Below are positions 1 through 5,045 of a DNA stretch of 6,053 nt, piece after piece. The stretch is from an uncultured Rhodospirillaceae bacterium (GTDB lineage Bacteria; Pseudomonadota; Alphaproteobacteria; Rhodospirillales; Casp-alpha2). The notes beneath the pieces were generated by a model. It was not told where the DNA came from, searched no databases, and was given only the letters and a program-made list of their open reading frames with translations. The stretch spans positions 1-6,053 of the forward strand of contig CAJWVP010000188.1 in assembly GCA_913048145.1 (NCBI GenBank), given 5' to 3'. Position 1 is the stretch's first letter. The number at the start of each line of letters is the position of its first letter. The translations under genes and the position numbers were made by a program.

Positions 1-5
1 GCTGG

Positions 6-644
6 GTGCAAATCGATCTCAAAACGGCGCAATTGTTGAATTCGCGTCTCTTCCATGACCTTGTCGGCGCCGTCAGCGCTGTTAACACGGGGATCGAGTT
101 CATGGCCGAGCCGGGTAGCGACGAGGATGCCGCCAATTTGCTTAAACAAAGCGCCGACCGATTGACCCGGCGGCTTGATTTCTTCCGCGCTGCTTTTGGT
201 CTGGGCGGCGGGAAGCAAGGGGAATTGTCGCTGCTGGACGCTGGTATGTTGGTGGCGGGTTGGTTTATGGACTCAAAATCGACCCTTGTGTGGCCCAGCG
301 ATAATGCATTAATGGCGGTGGGGGACGTTGGGTCACGACCTATTAAGGTCTTGATGATCCTCTCCATGATGGCCGAGGAATGCCTGCCAAGAGGCGGTAA
401 GGTCGTGGTCCAGGTCAGACGCTATCCGGAAGGACTTGGCCTTGCGACATCGGCGACTGGCCAGGGAGCACGGGCGCCAGATGGGACGCTCGATGCGCTG
501 ACCGAGAACTGTTCACCTGATGTCCTAACAGCGCGGAATGTAGTGTCCTACTTCGGCGCCCGATTGGCGGACGGACAGGGTGTCCAGATCGAAGCTGCGG
601 AAACCGTGGACCGGGTCGATTACGCGTCCCTGATACCGGCTTGA
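6..644 (+). CDS. chpT: ChpT-type histidine phosphotransferase (5' end may lie outside window)
   Basis: Cytoplasmic phosphotransfer protein that, in characterised Alphaproteobacteria, relays phosphate from the hybrid kinase CckA to CtrA and CpdR. The N-terminal helix carries the phosphorylatable histidine in SRLFHDLVGAVSAVNTG (His17 if the GTG at 6 is the start). It matches the R-L-x-H-D-x-x-x-x-x-S-A pattern of ChpT, and a second helix with LTRRLDFFRAAFG (about residues 53-65) completes the dimerisation hairpin. The remainder (about 75-212) resembles the degenerate kinase-like ATPase fold of ChpT, without recognisable ATP-binding N or G boxes. It ends in LIPA, comparable to the WVPA end of Caulobacter ChpT. 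At 212 residues it is close to the usual 200-250. The frame stays open to the window's left edge (TGG precedes the GTG), so the true start may be upstream. A stand-alone receiver gene and ctrA follow, which supports the assignment. Confidence 0.87.
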   Translation: MQIDLKTAQLLNSRLFHDLVGAVSAVNTGIEFMAEPGSDEDAANLLKQSADRLTRRLDFFRAAFGLGGGKQGELSLLDAGMLVAGWFMDSKSTLVWPSDNALMAVGDVGSRPIKVLMILSMMAEECLPRGGKVVVQVRRYPEGLGLATSATGQGARAPDGTLDALTENCSPDVLTARNVVSYFGARLADGQGVQIEAAETVDRVDYASLIPA

Positions 645-896
645 TACGCCTTGAATTCCTAACTAACACAAACTATCTCGGGGTCGGTGCTGGAAAACTT
701 AGGTTTGTGAGAGCTACGGTGAAGATGATGCTCGATGACAAGATTGCCTGCATTTTAAGGCGTGCTTTTTATTGCTACCCCCAGTGAGCATCGGCATAAG
801 CAACTGACTCCGTGCTCACATCAATGGTTCGATGTGAATTCGGGCGGATTGGGAATAATGAGATCAACCCAATAGGAAAATACGCTCCGATAAACC
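645..896 (+). promoter_or_regulatory. Intergenic leader with several inverted repeats, upstream of the receiver gene
   Basis: This 252-bp spacer has no supportable gene. It holds four inverted repeats: CACAAAC/GTTTGTG (667-673 with 703-709), GTGAGCA/TGCTCAC (784-790 with 813-819), TCACATC/GATGTGA (816-822 with 831-837) and ATTGGG/CCCAAT (848-853 with 868-873). The second and third share bases 816-819, so as RNA they would be mutually exclusive. A GACTC (GANTC class) site lies at 806-810. No convincing -35/-10 pair was found and no chpT terminator with a T-tract is visible. Repeats of 7 bp are not rare by chance in this length, so a regulatory role is only suggested. Confidence 0.35.
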
Positions 897-1262
897 ATGA
901 AGTCGTGTCTGATTGTTGAAGACTCCAAAGTCATCCGTATGGTCGCTAGGAAGATACTCCAAGGGCTGCACTTTGATACTTCTGAGGCCGCCGATGGGAG
1001 GGAAGCATTGGATGCCTGCAAAGCGCAGTTGCCGGATGCCGTCTTGTTGGACTGGGATATGCCTGTCATGGACGGTCTGGAGTTCCTTATCGAACTAAGG
1101 AAACTGTCCGGTGGCGATGCGCCCGTGGTTGTTTGCTGCACCACGGAAACTGACATGAAACAATTTCAAAAGGCAATCGAGTGTGGGGCCAATGAATACA
1201 TTATGAAGCCCTTCGATAGTGAAATTATTCAGGCGAAGTTCACTCAAGTTGGCCTTCTCTGA
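897..1262 (+). CDS. Single-domain CheY-like response regulator next to chpT and ctrA
   Basis: A 121-residue receiver domain with no output domain, acting in the cytoplasm as a phosphorylation-dependent binding partner. All receiver landmarks are present: acidic pocket Glu8-Asp9, phosphoacceptor Asp52 in LLDWDMPVMDG, switch Thr82 (in CCTTETD), aromatic Tyr101 and conserved Lys104-Pro105 in YIMKPF. It is not DivK or CpdR by sequence: the W after the phosphorylated Asp and the motif DGLEFL place it in the general CheY-like group. The ATG is fixed by an in-frame TAA at 891-893, and the next in-frame ATG would remove the acidic pocket. No Shine-Dalgarno lies at normal distance: the nearest purine run (AGGAAAA, 874-880) is about 16 nt from the ATG. 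Position between chpT and ctrA suggests it exchanges phosphate with ChpT or a related kinase (inference). It converges with ctrA. Confidence 0.9.
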   Translation: MKSCLIVEDSKVIRMVARKILQGLHFDTSEAADGREALDACKAQLPDAVLLDWDMPVMDGLEFLIELRKLSGGDAPVVVCCTTETDMKQFQKAIECGANEYIMKPFDSEIIQAKFTQVGLL

Positions 1263-1450
1263 GATCTTTTAGAGCTGAAAATTAATGGTCGAACGCGACA
1301 GCGCGTCGCCTTCGCGACAAATCGCGCGCCGTAGTTGGCCGGGGTGCCGCGCCGCAAGACGCACCCTCAAAGATCACCGCGCTAGCACCCGAGAAAAAGT
1401 CTCTCTAGTAGGGCCCAGTGAGCCTGCTGACCGTGTCGAAAACGCAGGGT
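1263..1450. other. Convergent intergenic region with weak hairpins
   Basis: This 188-bp gap separates the 3' ends of the receiver gene and ctrA. Two perfect inverted repeats are visible: GTCGC-CTTC-GCGAC (1305-1318), and GGGTGC/GCACCC (1342-1347 with 1361-1366, 13-nt loop). Neither is followed by a T-tract on either strand, so they are not classic intrinsic terminators, though a hairpin between convergent genes could still stabilise 3' ends or halt transcription with Rho. A short GAGA-AAAAG-TCTC element is at 1391-1403. I see no gene here. Confidence 0.4.
1305..1318. terminator. Possible short hairpin, 3' of receiver gene
   Basis: Perfect 5-bp GC-rich stem GTCGC/GCGAC with loop CTTC, about 43 nt past the receiver stop codon. 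It lacks a following T-tract, so it is a weak terminator candidate at best. Confidence 0.2.
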
Positions 1451-2158
1451 TCAGGCGTTAGCCTGCATCTTCTCTTCGATCTCTTCAGGATCGCGCAGCA
1501 CATAGCCGCGACCCCATACTGTCTGGATGTAATTCTCGCCGCCCGTGGCCGTGGAGAGTTTCTTGCGGAGCTTGCAAATGAACACGTCGATGATCTTCAA
1601 CTCCGGCTCATCCATGCCACCGTAGAGATGGTTTAGGAACATTTCCTTGGTCAGCGTGGTGCCCTTACGCAGGCTAAGAAGTTCGAGAATGCCGTATTCC
1701 TTGCCCGTCAAATGGACGGAGTGGCCGTCCACTTCTACCGTCTGCGCATCCAGGTTAACTGCCAGGCGACCCGTATCGATAATCGACTGCGAATGACCTT
1801 GCGAGCGGCGCACGATAGCCTGGATTCGAGCAATCAACTCGTCCTTGTTGAACGGTTTGGTAAGATAATCATCGGCACCCGTGCCCAGTCCCTTGACCTT
1901 GTTTTCTGATTCGGTGAGGCCGGAAAGAATCAGTACCGGCGTCTTCACCCGGGCGTCGCGCAGTCGGCGCAGCACGTCTATGCCGTCCATATCTGGAAGC
2001 ATTAAGTCGAGGACAATGATGTCATAATCGTAAAGCTTGCCCAGATCCAATCCGTCTTCGCCGAGATCCGTAGCATCTACAACCATGCCGGCAGATTCTA
2101 GCATCATGGTCACACTTTGTTGGGTGGTCGGGTCGTCTTCGACAAGAAGTACGCGCAT
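1451..2158 (-). CDS. ctrA: Cell-cycle master response regulator CtrA
   Basis: OmpR/PhoB-type DNA-binding response regulator that in Alphaproteobacteria controls cell cycle, flagellar, chemotaxis or developmental genes by binding TTAA-N7-TTAA and TTAACCAT-like sites once phosphorylated through CckA-ChpT. The 235 residues (Caulobacter CtrA is about 231) begin MRVLLVEDD. The receiver has Glu7-Asp8-Asp9, phosphoacceptor Asp51 in VLDLMLPDMDG, switch Ser79 and Lys101 in LTKPF. The winged-helix domain (about 125-225) contains the hallmark CtrA stretch from HLTGKEY through GTTLTKEMFLNHLYGG and DEPELKIIDVFICK to VWGRGYVLRD. The ATG at 2158-2156 is chosen because AAAGGGG sits 6 nt upstream and residues then align with known CtrA; an upstream TTG extension of 21 codons is unlikely. 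The protein ends ANA, not the AA of Caulobacter CtrA that serves in ClpXP recognition. The promoter region carries a CtrA half-site, consistent with autoregulation. Confidence 0.97.
   Translation of the reverse strand: MRVLLVEDDPTTQQSVTMMLESAGMVVDATDLGEDGLDLGKLYDYDIIVLDLMLPDMDGIDVLRRLRDARVKTPVLILSGLTESENKVKGLGTGADDYLTKPFNKDELIARIQAIVRRSQGHSQSIIDTGRLAVNLDAQTVEVDGHSVHLTGKEYGILELLSLRKGTTLTKEMFLNHLYGGMDEPELKIIDVFICKLRKKLSTATGGENYIQTVWGRGYVLRDPEEIEEKMQANA
1452..1465 (-). other. Hairpin overlapping the ctrA stop codon
   Basis: A perfect 5-bp inverted repeat CAGGC/GCCTG with loop TAAC (as read on the - strand) spans the last codons and stop of ctrA. A TTTT run follows about 9 nt later. It could protect or end the ctrA transcript, but the stem is short and the T-run distant, so it may be coincidental. 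Confidence 0.2.
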
Positions 2159-2164
2159 GCCTGG

Positions 2165-2171
2165 CCCCTTT
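2165..2171 (-). promoter_or_regulatory. Ribosome binding site of ctrA
   Basis: AAAGGGG on the - strand, 6 nt from the ATG at 2158. It decides the CtrA start against the in-frame upstream TTG at 2221. Confidence 0.75.
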
Positions 2172-2189
2172 GTTTGGCACAGAAGTTTG

Positions 2190-2197
2190 TTAACCAT
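2190..2197 (+). promoter_or_regulatory. CtrA-type binding half-site TTAACCAT in the ctrA promoter region
   Basis: Exact TTAACCAT, the established alphaproteobacterial CtrA half-site, 31 bp upstream of the ctrA ATG. An exact 8-mer in this 167-bp region is unlikely by chance (under 1% counting both strands at uniform base composition; somewhat more in this AT-rich stretch). It fits the known autoregulation of ctrA. Confidence 0.6.
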
Positions 2198-2312
2198 ATT
2201 CCGCGAACGAATCGGGCGCAAGCGTTACGCCTAAATTCGTTATAACATGTTGAATTTAAGAAATTTTATTCAAATCTACTGTGGCGGCGGTTACATCAAA
2301 GGTTAATTTTTG

Positions 2313-2344
2313 CCGAATCCGAATTCTAGGGATTTTGGGATTTT
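2313..2344. repeat. Two short tandem duplications around the crotonase stop codon
   Basis: CCGAAT occurs twice in tandem at 2313-2324, and GGGATTTT twice in tandem at 2329-2344. The latter lies in the last codons of the - strand crotonase gene, encoding the KSQNP end. They look like small replication-slippage duplications rather than functional elements. Confidence 0.5.
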
Positions 2345-3081
2345 AAAAATTGTTTGGCCGCCGCGTCGATTTTCCCCGAGGTCATCAGTAGGCTGTTCAG
2401 TTGCTTCGCCATTACCAATGCTTCGGCCAGCGGCATGGTGGACGCGGTTCGGCCCGTTTCCTTGGTCAGGCGCACGGCGATAGGATCCAGCGCGACCAAG
2501 GCGTCGATCCTGCGTTTCGAAATCTCTGCCAGTTCCTTAACGTTCGCGGCCAATTCGTTGATTAGTCCCATGCGAAACAGCGTGTCGGCGGGGAACATAT
2601 CCGCCGACAGTAAGAGCTCCATGGCGTGGCGTGGCCCACAAAGGTGCGACAGGATGGCCGTGTTGACAGCGGCGGGGAACCCGCCGCGCATCTCAAGCGC
2701 CCCGAACCGGGCCGACCGGTCCGCGATGACGAAGTCGCATCCCATGGCCAGGGTGAATCCACCGGCCACGGCGTAGCCCTGGACAATGGCGATAGAAGGT
2801 TTTGTCGACCGGCGCAGCAGTTCGAATACAGCGGTGTAGGCGTCGTCGTAGGCCATGACGTCGCGCAAGGGTGTGGAAGCGTCTGCGTCGCCAAGGTCGC
2901 GCCCGGCGGCGAAGTGCCCTTCGGCGCCGGTGATCACCAGCGCCCGGCAGTTTTCATCCGCTTCAACGGCGGCGATCTCCTTGCCAAGACTGTCGATCAT
3001 CATCTCGTTCAGGGCGTTGCGTTTGGCCGGTCGATCTAGGACAAGCGTTGTTACGGGGCCATTGGTCTTCGTCGTGATCAT
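2326..3081 (-). CDS. Crotonase-fold enzyme (enoyl-CoA hydratase/isomerase family)
   Basis: A 251-residue cytoplasmic acyl-CoA enzyme of the crotonase superfamily, of typical length. The N-terminus has VTTLVLDRPAKRNALN (CoA-binding strand). The first oxyanion-hole motif is HFAAGRDL (56-63) and the second is AVAGGFTLAMGCD (104-116). FGALE (126-130) places Glu130 at the position of rat crotonase Glu164, but the residue 20 before it, matching Glu144, is Thr110. Having only one of the two glutamates is known in delta3,delta2-enoyl-CoA isomerases and other non-hydratase members, so hydratase activity is not assured. The ATG at 3081 was chosen because residues then align with the family start and an AAAGA purine run lies upstream; a TTG at 3102 overlapping the upstream stop (TTGA) would add 7 residues. 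It is the last gene of the IclR/oxidoreductase operon, 17 bp after its neighbour. Confidence 0.9.
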   Translation of the reverse strand: MITTKTNGPVTTLVLDRPAKRNALNEMMIDSLGKEIAAVEADENCRALVITGAEGHFAAGRDLGDADASTPLRDVMAYDDAYTAVFELLRRSTKPSIAIVQGYAVAGGFTLAMGCDFVIADRSARFGALEMRGGFPAAVNTAILSHLCGPRHAMELLLSADMFPADTLFRMGLINELAANVKELAEISKRRIDALVALDPIAVRLTKETGRTASTMPLAEALVMAKQLNSLLMTSGKIDAAAKQFLKSQNP

Positions 3082-3098
3082 GGTTAGGTGTCTTTCAT

Positions 3099-4076
3099 TC
3101 AATCGAAAGTGACGATTACGCGGCCGATGGTTTCGCGTTTTTCCATGGCTTGCAGGGCTTCTTTTGTTTTGGCGACAGGAAAGCGTGAGGCGACGCGGGG
3201 TTTAATGCGGCTTTCGGCGATCCACGACAATAAGGTGCCATGTATGTCACGGACGGCCTGGGGAAAACGTTCCCGGTAGCCACCCAGCGACACGCCAACG
3301 ATGGCGCAACTTTTCAAAAGTGGCAGATTGGCGGGAGCTTGAGGAATGGTGCCGCCGGCGAAACCGATGACGAGCAGGCGTCCATCCCAATTTATGCAGC
3401 GAAGCGACTGGTCGAAAACGTCGCCGCCCACTGGGTCATAGATTACGTCTGCACCGGCGCCATCGGTCAGTGCCTTAACCTGATCCTTGAATGGGCCTTG
3501 GGTATAGTCGATGACTGCTTCTGCCCCGTACGTCCTGAGTACAGCGGCCTTCGCGGCACCACGCGCCGTGGCGATGACCCGCGCGCCCATGGCGCGGCCC
3601 AGGTCGACGGCCGCCAGGCCGACGCCGCCCCCAGCGCCGTGCACCAGAAGCGTCTCGCCCGGTTGTAATTTGCCGCGATCACGAAGTGCATAAAAGGACG
3701 TGGCGTAACCATTGCCGTAGGCTGCTCCTACCTCGTTGTCGACGCCATCGGGGAGTACAAAGCATGCACTTTCATCGACGATCATCTCGTCCGCCAGAGC
3801 ACCCCAGGCCGCAAAGCCGTATATGCGGTCTCCCACCTTGATGCTGGTCACGCCATCGGCGACCTCAATGACCTCGCCCGCAGCGTGGGAGCCGGGCGTG
3901 AACGGTAGGTCGGGCTTGATTTGGTATTTGCCGCGCGGCATCAGCAGATCGACAAAGGTCACTGCTGCGACGGAAACCTGAAGTCGCACCTGGCCTGCGC
4001 TGAGCGGGGGCGGGTCAATGTCTTTTAGGACCAGTTTTTCTGGTCCGCCCCAGTTCTCGCATACTATGGATCTCAT
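3099..4076 (-). CDS. Zinc-independent MDR oxidoreductase, NADPH:quinone reductase-like
   Basis: A 325-residue NAD(P)H-dependent enzyme of the medium-chain dehydrogenase/reductase superfamily, quinone oxidoreductase or enoyl-reductase branch, cytoplasmic. The N-terminal GroES-like domain runs about 1-120 with PGSHAAGEV (61-69), where the family usually has Glu rather than His64. The Rossmann domain has nucleotide motif HGAGGGVG (146-153) followed by AAVDLGRAMGARVIATA, and DPVGGDVF further on. The cysteine/histidine ligands of zinc alcohol dehydrogenases are absent. The ATG is supported by AAAGGG 8 nt upstream. It starts 15 bp after the IclR gene stop and ends 17 bp before the crotonase gene, so co-transcription is likely. 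Relatives annotated as quinone reductases include enzymes that reduce enoyl-CoA or other activated double bonds. In this setting an acyl-CoA or derived enone substrate is as plausible as a quinone (inference). Confidence 0.92.
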   Translation of the reverse strand: MRSIVCENWGGPEKLVLKDIDPPPLSAGQVRLQVSVAAVTFVDLLMPRGKYQIKPDLPFTPGSHAAGEVIEVADGVTSIKVGDRIYGFAAWGALADEMIVDESACFVLPDGVDNEVGAAYGNGYATSFYALRDRGKLQPGETLLVHGAGGGVGLAAVDLGRAMGARVIATARGAAKAAVLRTYGAEAVIDYTQGPFKDQVKALTDGAGADVIYDPVGGDVFDQSLRCINWDGRLLVIGFAGGTIPQAPANLPLLKSCAIVGVSLGGYRERFPQAVRDIHGTLLSWIAESRIKPRVASRFPVAKTKEALQAMEKRETIGRVIVTFD

Positions 4077-4084
4077 GTGTTGGG

Positions 4085-4090
4085 CCCTTT
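4085..4090 (-). promoter_or_regulatory. Ribosome binding site of the MDR oxidoreductase gene
   Basis: AAAGGG on the - strand, 8 nt before the ATG at 4076 and immediately after the IclR stop codon. This implies translation closely coupled to the regulator gene. Confidence 0.6.
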
Positions 4091-4091
4091 G

Positions 4092-4907
4092 CTATGTTCC
4101 GTGTGGGTCCAGGTCCTGGGCGCGGGCCAGGTCCTCGACCATAGTCACCAGTTTGTCCCCCAGTACAGGCAATGCGTCGGTGGTAATTAGATTGCTGGAG
4201 CCGCCGCAATTGAAGGCGAGGCAAGTGCCATCACGCATCCGAAGCGGTACGCCGACGGCGTTGTAATCCGGGTCCCAGTCGCCGGCTGAAACGGTGAACC
4301 GGTGGCGCCTGAAGTGGTTCAGGTTGCTTTCGATCTGCTCGTTAATGGCTGGCCAGCGAAGACCGTAATGCGCCTCAAGATCGGCCTGAAGGTCGGCGCG
4401 TTCTGGAACGCTCAGACCGGCCAGATGAGCCCGGCCAACAGCTGTTGTCGCCAATTCCCGACCCACTCCGATATCCAATGGCACCCGGGTCATGGTCGGA
4501 TGACGGGCCCGTTCGATGACGATCATGTTGACGCCGTCACGGACCGCCATGGCCACCGCGGCGGCGCAGCCGTTGGCCAGATCTTCCATCAGTGGCCGGG
4601 CGACCTCGCGGATAGAGAGTTGACGAAGCACGGGAAATCCCAGCGATAGAATATGGGGATGCAAGGCGTAGCGCCCTGTGGTTTCGTCCAAATGCAGGTA
4701 GCCCAACGACATAAGCGTGAACGTCAGGCGCGACACGGTCGGCTTGGGAAAGCCCGTTCGCGCCGCCAGTTCGGCGTTGCTGAGGCCACGGTCATCCGCT
4801 TGGAAGGTTTTCAGAATATCTAAACCGCGCGCTAAAGCCCGCACGAATTGGCGGTCTGCGGCGCCTTTGCCCGCCAGAGCTAATGGCGTGTTCTTGCGAA
4901 ATCCCAT
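4092..4907 (-). CDS. IclR-family transcriptional regulator
   Basis: A 271-residue cytoplasmic DNA-binding regulator. The N-terminal winged helix-turn-helix (about 20-82) contains RALARGLDILKTF, then the helix-turn-helix LSNAELAARTGFPKPTVSR (42-60) and the wing LGYLHLDETTGRYAL. The C-terminal IclR effector-binding domain (about 97-262) includes REVARPLMEDLA and ends with a family-typical region AVGVPLRMRDGTCLAFNCGG. This family usually senses small organic acids or aromatic catabolites and controls an adjacent catabolic operon. The domain order and the divergent acyl-CoA synthetase fit that. The start is ambiguous: the ATG at 4907 has GGAA 9 nt upstream, while a GTG at 4922 would add five residues with poorer ribosome binding. 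It is first in a - strand operon with the oxidoreductase and crotonase. The likely operator is the palindrome cluster at 4993-5019. Confidence 0.93.
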   Translation of the reverse strand: MGFRKNTPLALAGKGAADRQFVRALARGLDILKTFQADDRGLSNAELAARTGFPKPTVSRLTFTLMSLGYLHLDETTGRYALHPHILSLGFPVLRQLSIREVARPLMEDLANGCAAAVAMAVRDGVNMIVIERARHPTMTRVPLDIGVGRELATTAVGRAHLAGLSVPERADLQADLEAHYGLRWPAINEQIESNLNHFRRHRFTVSAGDWDPDYNAVGVPLRMRDGTCLAFNCGGSSNLITTDALPVLGDKLVTMVEDLARAQDLDPHGT

Positions 4908-4922
4908 GCCGATCTGTTCCAC

Positions 4923-5045
4923 GTTTCACGGTGCACAACTGCGCGCCCTTGACAACAGACTTTGACACACGAAAATATCACCCGTCAAATTTCAAAACAC
5001 TGTTTTGCATTGCAAAACAATTCATTAGGTTAAGGCTCGTCCCTG
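4923..5045. promoter_or_regulatory. Divergent promoter region between the iclR-type gene and the acyl-CoA synthetase gene
   Basis: This 123-bp region must contain promoters for both directions. On the + strand a perfect TTGACA (4962-4967) is followed after 17 bp by TCAAAT (4985-4990), a fair -35/-10 pair pointing at the synthetase gene. Another TTGACA is at 4949-4954. On the - strand TTGACG (4988-4983) is followed after 17 bp by TCAAAG (4965-4960), a weaker pair. The two overlap because of an inverted repeat TTTGAC/GTCAAA (4961-4966 with 4984-4989). The palindrome cluster at 4993-5019 lies where the synthetase transcript would begin, suited to repression of it. AAGG (5032-5035), 10 nt before the ATG at 5046, is a modest ribosome binding site. 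Confidence 0.6.
4993..5019. promoter_or_regulatory. Probable IclR-family operator: two overlapping perfect palindromes
   Basis: Palindrome A is CAAAACA-C-TGTTTTG (4993-5007, centre 5000). Palindrome B is TGTTTTGCA-T-TGCAAAACA (5001-5019, centre 5010). They share the middle half-site 5001-5007, so the element has three copies of CAAAACA in alternating orientation. Centres 10 bp apart place the dyads on the same DNA face. The IclR proteins PcaU and PobR of Acinetobacter are known to use a palindrome plus a third repeat, a comparable three-half-site design. The element lies between the regulator gene and its likely target. Confidence 0.7.

Larger units (their letters stand above)
2159..2325 (-). 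promoter_or_regulatory. ctrA upstream regulatory region
   Basis: This 167-bp region separates the crotonase stop from ctrA. Beyond the TTAACCAT site it carries two GANTC sites (2209-2213 and 2315-2319), the target of the cell-cycle methylase CcrM, which with GcrA governs ctrA transcription in Caulobacter. An AT-rich block spans about 2231-2276, with a GTTATAAC palindrome (2239-2246) that offers a TATAAC -10-like element on the - strand; no matching -35 was found at standard spacing. A degenerate CtrA-like pair (TTAACC and GTAACC, 12 bp apart on the - strand) lies at 2289-2306. No T-tract terminator for the upstream operon was identified, so read-through into ctrA cannot be excluded. Confidence 0.55.

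Noticed and set aside
755..769. TTAA-N7-TTTT as a CtrA box upstream of the receiver gene
   Set aside because: The second half-site fails to match TTAA; too weak to annotate.
816..837. TCACATC-N8-GATGTGA as a CRP/FNR-type operator
   Set aside because: The arms are in the opposite order to the CRP consensus (TGTGA-N6-TCACA), so the site is inside-out; kept only as an inverted repeat.
2159..2221. N-terminal extension of CtrA starting at a TTG
   Set aside because: CtrA proteins begin at MRVLL, and the AAAGGGG ribosome binding site lies directly upstream of the 2158 ATG; the extension would also cover the CtrA half-site.
2313..2344. Short tandem duplications as an attachment site or mobile element scar
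   Set aside because: Units of 6 and 8 bp with no integrase, transposase or terminal inverted repeats nearby; simple slippage explains them.
2626..3039. 137-residue + strand reading frame opposite the crotonase gene
   Set aside because: Composition-driven shadow frame with no recognisable motif; the - strand crotonase is unambiguous.
3082..3102. TTG start for the crotonase overlapping the upstream stop (TTGA)
   Set aside because: No ribosome binding site before the TTG, and the added residues do not resemble the family; the ATG at 3081 is preferred, though coupling by overlap cannot be fully excluded.
3240..3668. 142-residue + strand reading frame opposite the oxidoreductase gene
   Set aside because: Antisense shadow of a well-supported MDR gene; no motif or ribosome binding site.
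4302..4649. 115-residue + strand reading frame opposite the IclR gene
   Set aside because: Antisense shadow of a well-supported regulator gene.
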